From assembly GCA_903813345.2 (NCBI GenBank), contig CAIIXF020000002.1:29880926-29944925 (forward strand): 64,000 bases of DNA, written 5' to 3'. The position numbers and the translations under genes were made by a program. This document shows, piece by piece, positions 24,801-36,800 of this stretch. The notes below the pieces were generated by a model. The model was given only the letters and a program-made list of their open reading frames with translations. It was not told the origin of the DNA and ran no database searches. Source of the DNA: Owenia fusiformis (lineage: Eukaryota; Annelida; Polychaeta; Sabellida; Oweniidae). Every line of letters begins with the position of its first letter. Position 1 is the first letter of the stretch.

Positions 24801-27800
24801 TCACCCGTCTCGCCAATACTCCATGCATATTTGAGTGAGTTTGACATAAATTAGTATGTTAATCCATCAGCCGTCCGTTGAATTCGAAAATGGCGCAAAT
24901 AGGAAGAAACTTGAATATCAGTTGTAAGCATCGTCTTACGACACATCAATAGTGTTTGGGGCTGGCCAAAAACATGCAGCCTCTCTGTGGCAAATATCTG
25001 TCGACAAGAAACAATTTTGGCCACCGTTCCTTGTCCGCAGGTTTTACCGTATTTGTATACGGAAGTTTTGAAACGTAATTAATTCAACATATTTAAACAT
25101 GAAGTTTAAATTCAATTACAATTTAAAATCGTCGAGGAATAAAATAATGGAACGACTAGTACAAGTACATGTATTGCAATGGGGCGATAGCCAGTTGAAT
25201 ACGATTTCTGAAGAGAGACATTTTCGAATCAATCAAATCGGCTATATTCCCTGATATGATTCACCGGGAAGCAATTGTATCAGTATCATGGTATTAACAC
25301 CTTTAGAATTACATTCAAGGTATAATTATTCGAGGCGCAAGAAAAAATTAATATTAAACATGTATGCCACAACTTTCTATTTAGTAAGCATATCTTATGT
25401 AATTTCAAAAGTTTACCCTTCCACACTTGAGACGGAGTTTTCTGAAAGAGGGACATTTAAATATTCTAGGTTTATTTTCTAATAGATCAGATAAACGTTT
25501 CAAAACTACCGTATACATATATATACGGTACAACCTGCGTTTTTTAGATTTAATACTTTTTGTCATATCAATGCGAGGAAAGGCAGGGAATCGAATGAAA
25601 TGCTACGAAAGACGGTAAATCACATTTATACGTGGCGTTTAGGGCTTGAGTTAGCGTCAATCAGTGACGCAAATAGGTAATTATTTTAATAAAAACGTAG
25701 CATTATAATAATACGTACTTAAAAACATGTTCTTTCCTCGCGATTCCTCTCATTTAATACAAAATGATGAATGTGCTCTTTATTACACGCATGCGCAAAC
25801 CGCCAACTAAGCATTTTCTAACGAAGCTACCTGTTACACAGGCCAAAAAAGCTTCGTTGGGAGCTAACCTTCGTTGAATTTTCTACTCAATTGCTTCGTT
25901 ATCAACTAAGCTTTTCCAACGAAGGCAGAGGTGTTACACTGGCCCAAAATTGCTTCGTTACGAAGCTTTTTGTCAAATTGCTTCGTAACGAAGCATTTCA
26001 ACTGGCCTGTGTAACAGGGGTCATTGATAAACACTTGATATATAAAGCTTGACAGATCGAAAATATTTTTTGATAATTTATTGTAAGCTTTGATGTGGTC
26101 CGTTTGATCTGTAGTTGTCAAATGAACGATACGATTCTTATCAATACATTGGACATACGAGTAATAAGATATTCAAATGTAAGTCTTTATTTTGTCCAAA
26201 AGCTTTGAAAATACGCAAAGTGGGCCTTTAAACCATTACATGTAGTGAAAAATTATAGTGAAAAATATCGAAAAAGATAATAATGTGATGAACATTAACT
26301 TTTGCTGTAAACAGCGAGGATTCGATTGTGACAAAGAAGGGGCCATACCGTGTGGTTTTTGAAGAAAAACATTGTTTGCATGAAGGTGAAGACTATCTGG
26401 AGAAATGAACAGATGATAAAGGTGACCCCCTTGCAATCTATAGTAGAACTCCGTCCATCCTCGAATGCTTCTGACATCTTAAAACAACCATATAACATCG
26501 TCCCCATAGAAAACCCTGCAATTGGATATGTCAGCCTTAACAAAAAGCTACAGCAACGCCTATTGTTGTATGAATATTAGGATCCTCGGTAATGGACGAG
26601 ATTACATTATTGTTAAAAACATTTTATATAAATAGCTTTATAATAAACTGTTCAATTATTAAACTGCATCCGTAATGGTTGCATCATCTGAACGATTACT
26701 CGAACGGATTGCGAGGAAAAAATTGCAGGACATTCCAATAAAACGATTGTGGTAGCTTTTGACATGTTTGATGATAATAATTTAATCCTGATGCAGGCGA
26801 GGAGTCGGATGTCAAGCAGGCCATATCACAGGGCAAAACTAGTAAAAAACCAAAAAATCTAACCCCCCTCCCCCCCCCCCCCCATTATCACTGTGAGCAA
26901 AGCAAACCCCCAAAAAGGGTTTCAACAAATTTTACAAAATTGCTTCTTTGTGGGATTAGGGGGCACCCATCGTAGCCCGTCTGGTTACGCCCATGCTTCC
27001 CTCGAGAGTTTTGAATGACATATAGTACATGTAGTATGGTACTTTAATTTTTACTGTACCGTCGGATATCGGGCTATAATTACTTTGTATGTTCAGGGTA
27101 CGTCAAAACTGTAATGGTCACTTGACTTGAAAAATTCCGCGAAGATAAAAACATTTCAGAGGTGGACAGTGTCGCCTTGATAAATCGTGTTTTGTGGGGA
27201 AATATTACTAAAGGTCCTTGTGCAGAATGGCAAGTGATTTTAGACGGTCATATCTTTCGCCATGATGGGTACTTTCTGGCCATCAATACAGTGGTTTTTA
27301 TTAAAACAATATGTTTTCTTTCAAGTGATGTCCCCATGGTAGTAAAATATCAATCCGACTCTCTGAGAAATTATGGATTAGGACCCTATATTGGCACTTT
27401 TTAAAAAAGGCTAGGCTCATTTTCTTAAAAGAGGATCTTGTTTTTCTCAATTTGAACATATCGAAAGTTTCTTCTACACGTTATTATTATTCTACACGTT
27501 ATTATTATTTCTGAAAAGGGGATGTGTATTGAAACGCGTTAAAGTTAAAAAACACATATCCCATGTTATTTTCCCATAGGGAAAACTCGTGCTATCCATT
27601 GTTTTCAGCATAGTTTTGGTCATCGAAAATGGATATCTTCAAAACTAGACTTTCAATGCCATTCTACTTTTGAAAAAGTTTTCGACCCCTTGTTGAATAA
27701 TCTTTTCATGCATTAAAAACAGATATTCGATTGATACTATCAGTATGGGTACTTTGCCTGAAAGAAAACATATTGTTTTAATAAAAACCACTGTATTTAT

Positions 27801-30800
27801 GCCCAGAAAGTACTCATGGTTAAAGATATGACTATCTAAAATTTAAATCACGTGCCATACTGCACATGGACCTTTGCAGTTAAAATAACAAAAGAGTTGC
27901 TCTATGTGCTAAACTAAGTGCTGAAACTCTGATGTTTCCAGCCAAAAGAAAACACTGAGTATTCTATATGTCAACCTATGAAGCCAATACGCATGTAGAA
28001 ATTCGCTCCTTCTGCTGCATGGGCTACATCCGGGTAATCCTCGAGTTCCCACTCATGTGGTCCACTTCCACTTTGTAATGCTATATCGTTTGAGTGACGA
28101 TTAACGTTTGACTGTTTCCTCTTTGGTAGAATAATGACGAAGAGTAGCGTCATCACTACTATCGCCATGGAGAACATGTAGATGAAGAATATCTGAAAAT
28201 CATTAACACTGAATTGATAAGGCAAAGCATGTTCATGTGTCAGATATACTAAGTGTGGATCGAGGTAAACCTAATTCTTTCGTCAAAAAGTGATCGTAAA
28301 ACTTGCTTTGGGGGATTTTATCATTAAAACATTATATATTTGTGCAATATTAAGGCTTAATTTCTGCAATGATCGTCCAAATCCTGGACTGAAAAAAGTT
28401 AAATCACTTTCTCAGAGTCTTGAAACGTGCAGATAACATGCTATGGAATAACTTTTCCTCACGGTTTAAGATCAGTTTATATACTAATGTTAACATCTGG
28501 AATGAAGAAACGTAAAAAAACAGTACCCAGCTGCGCGTTGAATTTAGCTTCAATTGAAGCTCTCCTTTAAAGAGATCGAGACGTCCAGATTTCTATTCTG
28601 GACAATCAGTAATGTCCCAATATAATTGCTCATAAAACACCATATATACCTTAGATATATCTTGAGACCAAATCATAAGCACGATATCGACAATATATTG
28701 AGGATATCAATAGGACAACCAAAAGAACAACCAACTGTCAGAATTGAACGCAATAAGTCGAAAACAGAATACAATGTTTTGGGGGATTTATCTATATTGT
28801 AACCCCTTAGAAGTAATAAATATGGCTTCTCTAGGCCAAAATAATCTGAAGGAAAAAGCCAATCAGACTGGAACTTTGAGCGGGCTTTTTAATTAATTTT
28901 AATTTCTATTGATATAAGTGGAAATTCATGGCTGGGAACAATCATCGAATTGATACTGTTAAAGAATTGATTCAAGCCTCAGAATTGATAAGTTGATAAA
29001 CAAACTTGTTTTACATCAAATAACACGAAAAAATCAAGGGGTTACTCTAATTGCGTTTTTAGGTGACCCGATCTCTTTAAGAAGCAAGAAAAACGCATAC
29101 CAAGGGTAAACAGCAGGTACGCCTTGAATTTGGAACCTTGCTAATCATTTAGTTACCAGAACCAAGAATATTTTCGGCTTGTGCCTTTTTGTATGTAAGC
29201 ATTCTGTTATATTCGTGACCTGAACATTACTATCATGGAAGTGTGCCAAATCGTTTTATGAGAAGATAGTTTGTGTTTCAGCTATTACTTTTTAAAAAAA
29301 ATAGACTGGAGTATTTTGCAGCAAGTGAAGGTCATTGGAGGTGAGATTAATTATATTACAGCAAACCAAAGCTTTAAAACAACCAAGATGTATCTATAGA
29401 CCCTGGACTGTAAGATAGATGTGTGTTTACACTGGCGGATCTGGGGGGGGGGGCTGGAGGCCACCCCTTGGGTGGGCCCAGAAAAAAAATTGGGGCCAAT
29501 AAAGGCCTTAAGGCCAAATTTGGGCCCACTTATAGGTTTTAGGGGCCCCTGAACATTTTTTCTCTGACCTGATATTTGCCCCCCCCCCTTGTTGGTTTTC
29601 AGATCCGCCCCTGGTTTAGGATAACCTAATTAGTCCATGGGGTCGTTGAGGCACGTGCTGGTGAATTGTGGCAGAGACTTAGTGTATCAAAAATACCATA
29701 TAAGTTTGAGGTACTACTAAATACATAATGTAACAGCTTTGCATATATATTAGTATGTATCTATCTCAAGAAATATTTAGAGTTAAACTCACGTCAACAT
29801 ATAAATGGGAGTTGGGGTTGCTTCTAGTAATTGACGAGTTAGAACATATGACAAATCCACTGACAATCATGAACAATGCGTATAGACCGCAGAGTAGAGA
29901 TACCAAGAATGATCTGAAAAATAAAACATATTGGAATACAAAATATCATTATGAGCTTTATAAAGTTGTATCCCACTTTTGGGTACTTTTTTACAGCTTA
30001 TACAGAAAAAAATAAAATGAAAAATGCTTGACTAACTATGAATATCAGATAATCTATTTACATTAGAGACATTGCGCTTGCTTTTAAAATCGCAGATTAG
30101 GCATTGAATGTGTAATGTGATTGCCTGCAAGCTTAAAGGGAGTACCAGATCTAGTGAGCAATTTCATAAGAATTGTCTCAATTTGAGAATATTTGGCCTC
30201 ATACTGTTCCCTGTCATACCTTTATCTGAACATATAAGTTTACATAATGTAAACTTATAAATGTATTGAGAGTATGTGTCCTGCAACAAGAAATATATGT
30301 GTTGTTGTATCCTCATTGTTTTACGAAACATAAACAATGATTATTTGTTTGGGCCCTTGCGATGACAGAGATTAATTCTGGTAATAAAAAGTTTTAATTC
30401 GTAAAAATAAATATATTCGCAAACATGAGTTGCCTAAATATTTTGGACAATTTTGTTGAATCTGCTCGGCTCTTATTTGAAAAATTAAACAAATGTGTAA
30501 AAGATTACACTAATAAAGCATTAACATTAAAGTTATAATTAATTTTTACATTATGATAATCCGATTCAGTATGTATATGCTTGTAGATTCACGGTTTGTA
30601 TCTCGTAAAATACATAAGAATTCGAATGAAATGTTAACCTTTTTGATCCCTTGTGATGATAGATATAATTTCCACTCGAAAGTCAGACGTTTTTTTCAAT
30701 AAGTAGTATCTTGAAAAGACAAGACATATGCAACTTCTTAATTATTGGTTCAACTGTTGTTGTGCTATGAATAATATGCTACTTTCCGGAGTCATACCAT

Positions 30801-31487
30801 TCTTCAGATGTCTGTTCGATTTTTCTTGCAAATTGATTGCGGGCTACGTATGGTTTCGATACCTAATGAGTAATTGATTTTGATATCGTGTTTGATGTTG
30901 TGTATAAAGGGTCAATTATTTCAATACATATCGGCGGTAATATAAAAGATAACTACACAAATAGCATATGTGTTTATTTCTACTAAACATGTAATCGATA
31001 TATGGATTGACAACATAGCTTTTATCCTTTGTTATTCAGGAGTCCGACATTTTGGGAAACGGAGGGAAATGTCAAATTTCAAAATATTTTTGTTAAACTT
31101 TATAGTGTGATTCATAAAAATGCAGTAAATTAATTTACATATTTTTGCATCATAAGTGTTATGCTTATGAAATTCAAATAATCATATTCGCATGTTGAAA
31201 AGATTACTTCACTTGATTCTAACGTGTAGCTGAGATTTTACCGAAGTCAAAAGAAGTCATATAGTTGAAATACTTTTAAATCAAAGACAGTCTGCTTGAT
31301 ATAGTTTCATATCATATTCCCCCAACCACCCTATGCAGTTTCTATAGTAAGACATTAGGTGTGGGTATTACATGATATGATTCATATTAGTCACTTACCT
31401 GTTCTCTGATAGATCTATGTTAGAAGTATTCATCTCGTCTCCGGGTGCTGACACTCGTTTAGATGTGGAAACAGTCTCGCTTACCAT
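21833..31487 (-). CDS. OTOP-like: Otopetrin proton channel, copy A (7 exons, 561 aa)
   Basis: Exons in coding order: 31399-31487, 29793-29913, 27976-28192, 26349-26515, 23119-23260, 22785-22886, 21833-22680. Phases agree at every join. Twelve hydrophobic segments are visible at about 31-52, 71-92, 135-158, 172-194, 204-228, 294-314, 342-363, 372-395, 408-429, 437-463, 484-502 and 518-545, the count expected for otopetrins. Family hallmarks include HLIATNLCVWLWYEI after segment 4, EYLFPCVIEFSLLGA opening the second half, LFGGILVFMVTI, and IPLVIFYRFHS near the end. Otopetrins are dimeric proton-selective plasma-membrane channels used in acid sensing and calcified-structure formation (family knowledge). 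It lacks two codons (Glu-Pro) present in B and C just before VNRD. The exon 3 donor is GTTGAC, weaker than GTGAGC in copy C. Intron 4 holds a 1.96-kb insertion. Confidence 0.93.
24065..26021. mobile_element. TIR element (1.96 kb) in otopetrin A intron 4
   Basis: Copy B has the uninterrupted site at about 36045-36055, so the boundaries follow by comparison. CATTG lies on both sides (24060-24064 and 26022-26026). The ends carry CCTGTTACAC and GTGTAACAGG. Many subterminal AACGAAGC/GCTTCGTT motifs lie within about 150 bases of each end. There is no transposase frame, so it is non-autonomous. A smaller element is nested at 24591-24761. Confidence 0.83.
24591..24761. mobile_element. Small MITE with 36-bp TIRs nested in the intron-4 insertion
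   Basis: The arm CACGCGGTCCTAACTTCGAC, continuing through CGTTAATTTGAATTTT, at 24591-24626 is repeated as its complement at 24726-24761. Interior about 100 bp, non-coding. Confidence 0.75.
29430..29613. mobile_element. GC-rich 184-bp MITE in otopetrin A intron 2
   Basis: The ends are CACTGGCGGATCTG and CAGATCCGCCCCTG, with GTTTA directly outside both. Copy B lacks it at the matching site (about 39450). The interior is G-rich, then C-rich. Confidence 0.78.
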
Positions 31488-31613
31488 TTTAATATATATC
31501 CTTAGTTAAATGCTTATATCGAGTCAGGCATCGAGTTCAATAAATGTTCATCGGTTCTAGTTGATAAAATAGAACAACTAGCACGTAAGGAGAGTAGAGT
31601 GAATTATGATTCA

Positions 31614-32220
31614 ATTGCTGGAATTACACCAGACAAAACGCTAGACGCGCTTTAGTGGAAAGCGCTTTACAAATCGCCATCCTGATTACACCAACAATCC
31701 TAAAGCGCCTTAGGAATTTTATTTTGGAATTACACCTGTCATTTCTAAAACGTCTTTCGTGCACTTTTAACGATGTAGATGTGGAGAATATCCAGCAGAT
31801 GTGTACATCTACAATAAATGTATTATTTTAGCATCTAAGAGAAAACATAACCGAGACTTTTGCCAGTGATGTGAACTTACTTTCAATTTTTGTGATATAA
31901 TTTAATGACCTATTGCATGTTTTGGGTCCCATCCATCATTTCCTGTATGTTTGCCATGGCCCAAATGTGTAGCACTCGAAATACGTCTTATTTCGTTTAG
32001 GAAAAATGGTAAAAAAACAGGTAAGGCGTTTCACAAAAACCGATCGGTGTCACACTACATCTCCAAAAGCGCCTAACGATTTAAGGCGTTTTTAGTGACT
32101 AGGGTTCTAGGAGTTTTGGAAAAGCGCTTTTGTAAAACCGCAATCGTGATTTCACGTATTTTTCAAACTAGGTTAAAACCTTAGGCGCCTTTCTAAAACG
32201 CATGGTGTAATTCCAGCAAT
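31614..32220. mobile_element. MITE (607 bp) in the otopetrin A promoter-proximal region
   Basis: The inverted ends are ATTGCTGGAATTACACCA and TGGTGTAATTCCAGCAAT, followed inward by a GCG-rich subterminal zone (AAAGCGC, GGCGCC and AACGC motifs). It lies about 127 bases upstream of the copy A start codon. Copy B has the same element; copy C does not. Confidence 0.82.
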
Positions 32221-32522
32221 GTCTACTCTCCGCCCTCTAACATGTTATACTGTTTGTTATGATAAATACAAGATTCTTTATCTGCAGAATTTAAGGTGCA
32301 CGCTTTAAAAGATTCTATTTGTATTCCAGTGTATTTCAATTTGATATCGTGTTTGCTGTTGTGTTGAACATACAAACGATGGCTTTACGACCGTAGCCAG
32401 ACACGAGGGAAACAATTGTTAGTCTAGAATGAAAATTTTTTTGAATGGAAACATATAATGAAATCTAATAATATGATGGAAATAGACACAATGAAAATAA
32501 TTAACTAATTAATCCGGTCACA

Positions 32523-32606
32523 GGACAACTCATTTCTAAGACAACTCATCCCAAGACAACTCATCCTCAAGACATCTCATCCCAAGACAACTCATCCTAA
32601 GAATCT
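32523..32606. repeat. Short tandem repeat (ACAACTCATCCCAAG)n, unit A
   Basis: Five to six imperfect 15-16-bp units, repeated in unit B at about 44195-44281. Confidence 0.75.
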
Positions 32607-33254
32607 CATCAGTACATGTGAATGCAAGATCGCTTGCTTCCTTGCATGTCAGCATAGAAAGTTGTTCTCTCCAAACCGGTAGGTATTCAATACAAGTGAA
32701 TGGCATTTTCCTTTGATATGTGAGGTTATCAAAGTATAAATCCCTGATGAAATAAATCCCGTCTTTAACTCTTTGCATTGCATTCTTACAAAATTAGAAA
32801 ATCTTACATCCAAAATACTATACTCCCGTTATTTTCTGCATGCTATCATTTTTGCGAAGGTGGCTAATTCGAGAGAATGTTCGCGGTTTTGGTAAAATCG
32901 CGAAAAATAATCGTCGCAAAATTTGCTTATTTGTATGAATTCATATTTGTAGATTCTTGTGACTCTGACACGTCTCGTGTGTTTCGTGATATGTTTAATG
33001 TTCGTCTAGAGTAATTCCACAAGCAACAATGTCACTTTTATGCTGGTTTATTAGGCCTTTATGATATCGTAGAGCTTGATCGTGCAGCATACTGTCGACC
33101 AAGCTACACCTCCTGCCACAGAAAAATGAAATAACGTCGGATCGTTGTGGATTATTACTATGTAATGCAATACATGGGTAAAACTTTCCGAAACTCTATA
33201 TTAATATTTACACGTTCTTATGAAATGCATAGTTCAAATAAAAAAAAAAGTTTA

Positions 33255-33428
33255 TTTAAATTGCTTAGTCATCTCAATTTTGTTTATTTATTAGTCAACT
33301 CAATTTTGTTTAGTCGTCAGTCCTCTCAATTTTGTTTAATCATCAGTCCTCTCAATTTTGTTTAGTCATCAGTCCATTCAATTTTGTTTAGTCATCGGTC
33401 CTCTCAATTTTGTTTCGTCATCAGTCTT
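33255..33428 (+). repeat. 26-bp minisatellite between otopetrins A and B
   Basis: About six to seven copies of a unit containing TCCTCTCAATTTTGTTTAGT. The matching array in unit B (44875-45190) is about twice as long. Confidence 0.85.
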
Positions 33429-33815
33429 CTCCAAAACGCGTTGAATATTTGAATAAAAGGTAAGCAAACCTTTTGGTTATGACCATTAGTGCTTTCATCG
33501 ATAAGAGGCAATTTATAGTTTTTCTAAATCCAAAACTTTTAAATGAGGGGAATAGAAAAAATAAGGTGTTATTTGACTATTATGAATTCAAAGACTAATT
33601 CTGATACGACAGATATTTAGGTGTGTAACCTGAAAGTCTTAAATAATTGAACACAGAACAGTAGGTCTTAAATTAAATTATTTCTGTATTACGAAAAAAA
33701 AACAACATTCAAAATCCACCAAAGTCATAAATCTTTTATCAAAAAGGGACTTCTGATTGCCAAACTTCTAGAGTGGATGTACGTGGGGGTAATCTAGATC
33801 ACTAAACGTTCATGT

Positions 33816-36800
33816 CTAATCTTCTTTTTTAATGTAAGCATTTATCCAGATATCAGAGAGGCAGATGGTTGAATGGAATCTGTAAAATATTACCAATGGT
33901 ATAGAGACGTGCTGGATTATTGACCAAACAACCTTTCCATAATATTGTGCATGTATCCCTGAATGTCCCGCTTTCTTGGCTTCAAAAGTATTTATTGCCC
34001 AGAGCGCTAGGTTTGCAATGATGACGAAAGTAACCAATGACCTGCCTGGTTTACTTTGCAGATGTGTGTCGTGTACACTGGAACGCAGCATGCCATCTAT
34101 AATCATAACAACTTGAAGGGCTGCCTGGATGATGGCAAACACCGACACTATTATCGATAGAACTCCTATGAATCCAAATACATGGGTCTGTTCGGCTGAT
34201 GAGATTATCATGAATAAATGAAACATGAAAACAACTCCAAGTGACACCATCAGCAATACTGAATCTATACCAACCTCACCGGGAGAAAATCGCAAATATT
34301 TCAGTTTTAGAATACTAATGAGACACCCGGCAAATGTTGCAGATAGAAGTACAATCTCTGTGATGTAAAATACTGTCATTGCCTCCAGTGGCATCGTGAG
34401 GTTATCCACGAGTACGAAAAACACTGCCACGGCTACGATTGTCACCATGAAAATGAGAATGCCACCAAACAATCCTGAGTTTGCTTTATGACAATCCCTA
34501 TTCACTTCCGGTTCCGGTTTGGCATTTTTTGAGGATGGCAGCTCAAGTGGTGTGCCTACTGAGCATAGAACTATGTAAGAGAGGGTCGCTCCTAAGAGGC
34601 TAAATTCTATAACACACGGAAACAAATATTCAGAACTTTTCTCTGCGATGATCTCGTAGGCGTAGCAACCTGAAAAACATATCGACATGTTAGAAGAAGC
34701 GTTTTATTTTACATAAACCCAAATTGCATTGAAACGATACTTTCAAGGAATCAAGAGGCGTTTTCATGCTCACCTATATCCTCAACATTTCCCTCACTTG
34801 CCATAGTCTCATTATTTTGGAGTGGCTCCTCATTCTGCCCTTCACTACTCCTAACACTCGCGTTTCTGATGATTGCTTTGAATTTCGAAGGATAACAAAA
34901 ATGCAAAAACATTTAAATGTAATGTACGCTTGTTTTGTACATGGTTCATGCAACCCGTTGCCTATAATGTAATTCTCACAGGTTTTGTTCACAAAAATGA
35001 TCATTCTTCAAATACCTCTTTCACTTTTGTTAACATTGCTAGTTGCCAGCTAATTAAGTAAGACACCATAAATCTCGATGGTCTCAATATAAATAGATTT
35101 GGCATACTTATCAGTAAAGGTTCATCTTTGTCTTCTCTGATGTCATTCTCAATCTCTGTTATTTCGTACCATAGCCACACACACAAGTTGGTGGCTATTA
35201 GATGCCACATGCACCATTTCACAAAACTTTTGTGGACGTTGACAACAATCTGAAAATTAAGTATAAGCTGCGATTCAGGTATAATTAAATTCGATTAAAA
35301 CGATGTACCCTGACTTCGAATTTTCATTCAAAAATTATGAACCAAAGCTTAAATATCTGTAAATTTAAGAAAACAAAAACTTGATTTTGGGATCGAATAA
35401 AGAAGTGCCACGCCCCCGTATTTAAGAAAATCATCGAGAAAGATCACACCTCTTTTCAAGATGGCGTATGAGGAAGGGAACCCGGATATACCAATTGATG
35501 AAGGACTTTTGACAGTTGAATTAAGTAAAAATAACACGAAAAATTGCTATTTAAAACAAAATTTCCTCGTCCTGCCAATGAAAATACGATTCAACTACAT
35601 AAAAAGAATCCTAAAATACCCCGGGGATTATTGAGATACTAGTAAGTAATTTAGTGTACACAATTCTCCCATATTGTTATACAATTTAAACCCCTGTTTT
35701 ATGCGCAGATATGATAGGTACGCAATAGCTGTACATGTATAGCAACATTGCTATACAAACCCAAAAAATTAAAGGCCCATTTTACTTAATTTAGAAGAAA
35801 AAATAATCATTGAAACATGTTACTCACATACTCGCTCAAATATGACACAAAGTTTGATTTGCTTTAATATTGAACCAAAAAAATATAACTCACAAAGAAA
35901 AAATCATTTGAAGTTCAAAGATCATTAGACATGCATGCATATGTTAAACAAAGTGCATGTTTTAAACTACTGTTGATTTAAAAGATGGCGACACTTCTAT
36001 AAAATGAATGTATCAAGTTATACAAACAACTTTACTATCTTCCAATGACATTGATAAACACTTGATATATTAAGCTTGACAGATCGAAAATATTTTTTGA
36101 TAATTTATTGTAAGCTTTGATGTGGTCCGTTTGATCTGTAGTTGTCAAATGAACGATACGATTCTTATCAATACATTGGACATACGAGTAATAAGATATT
36201 CAAATGTAAGTCTTTATTTTGTCCAAAAGCTTTGAAAATACGCAAAGTGGGCCTTTAAACCATTACATGTAGTGAAAAATTATAGTGAAAAATATCGAAT
36301 AAGATAATAATGTGATGAACATTAACTTTTGCTGTAAACAGCGAGGATTCGATTGTGACAAAGAAGAGGGTCATACCGTGTGGTTTTTGAAGAAAAACAT
36401 TGTTTGCATGAAGGTGAAGACTATCTGGAGAAATGAACAGATGATAAAGGTGACCCCCTTGCAATCTATAGTAGAACTCCGTCCATCCTTGAATGCTTCT
36501 GACATCTTAAAACAACCATATAACATCGTCCCCATAGAAAACCCTGCAATTGGATATGTCAGCCTTAACAAAAGCTACAGCAACGCCTATTGTTGTATGA
36601 ATATTATGATCCTCGGTAATGGACGAGATTACATTATTGTTAAAAACATTTTATATAATTATAAATAGCTTTATAATAAACTGTTCAATTATTAAACTGC
36701 ATCCGTAATGGTTGCATCATCTGAACGATTACTCGGACGGATTGCGAGGAAAAAATTGCAGGACATTCCAATAAAACGATTGTGGTAGCTTTTGACATGT

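Larger units (their letters stand above)
21833..33815. repeat. Tandem duplication unit A (gene A plus 5' flank)
   Basis: This block is homologous end to end with 33816-45556. Introns and 5' flanks match almost base for base apart from transposon insertions, homopolymer changes and a few substitutions. Unit B begins again at the stop-codon end of exon 7. Confidence 0.88.
31488..33815. other. Intergenic: otopetrin A 5' flank and B 3' flank
   Basis: Contains the MITE at 31614-32220, the short tandem repeat at 32523-32606 and the 26-bp minisatellite. From about 33480 the sequence is the 3' flank of copy B, which matches the 3' flank of C rather than of A. No extra gene is seen. Confidence 0.6.
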
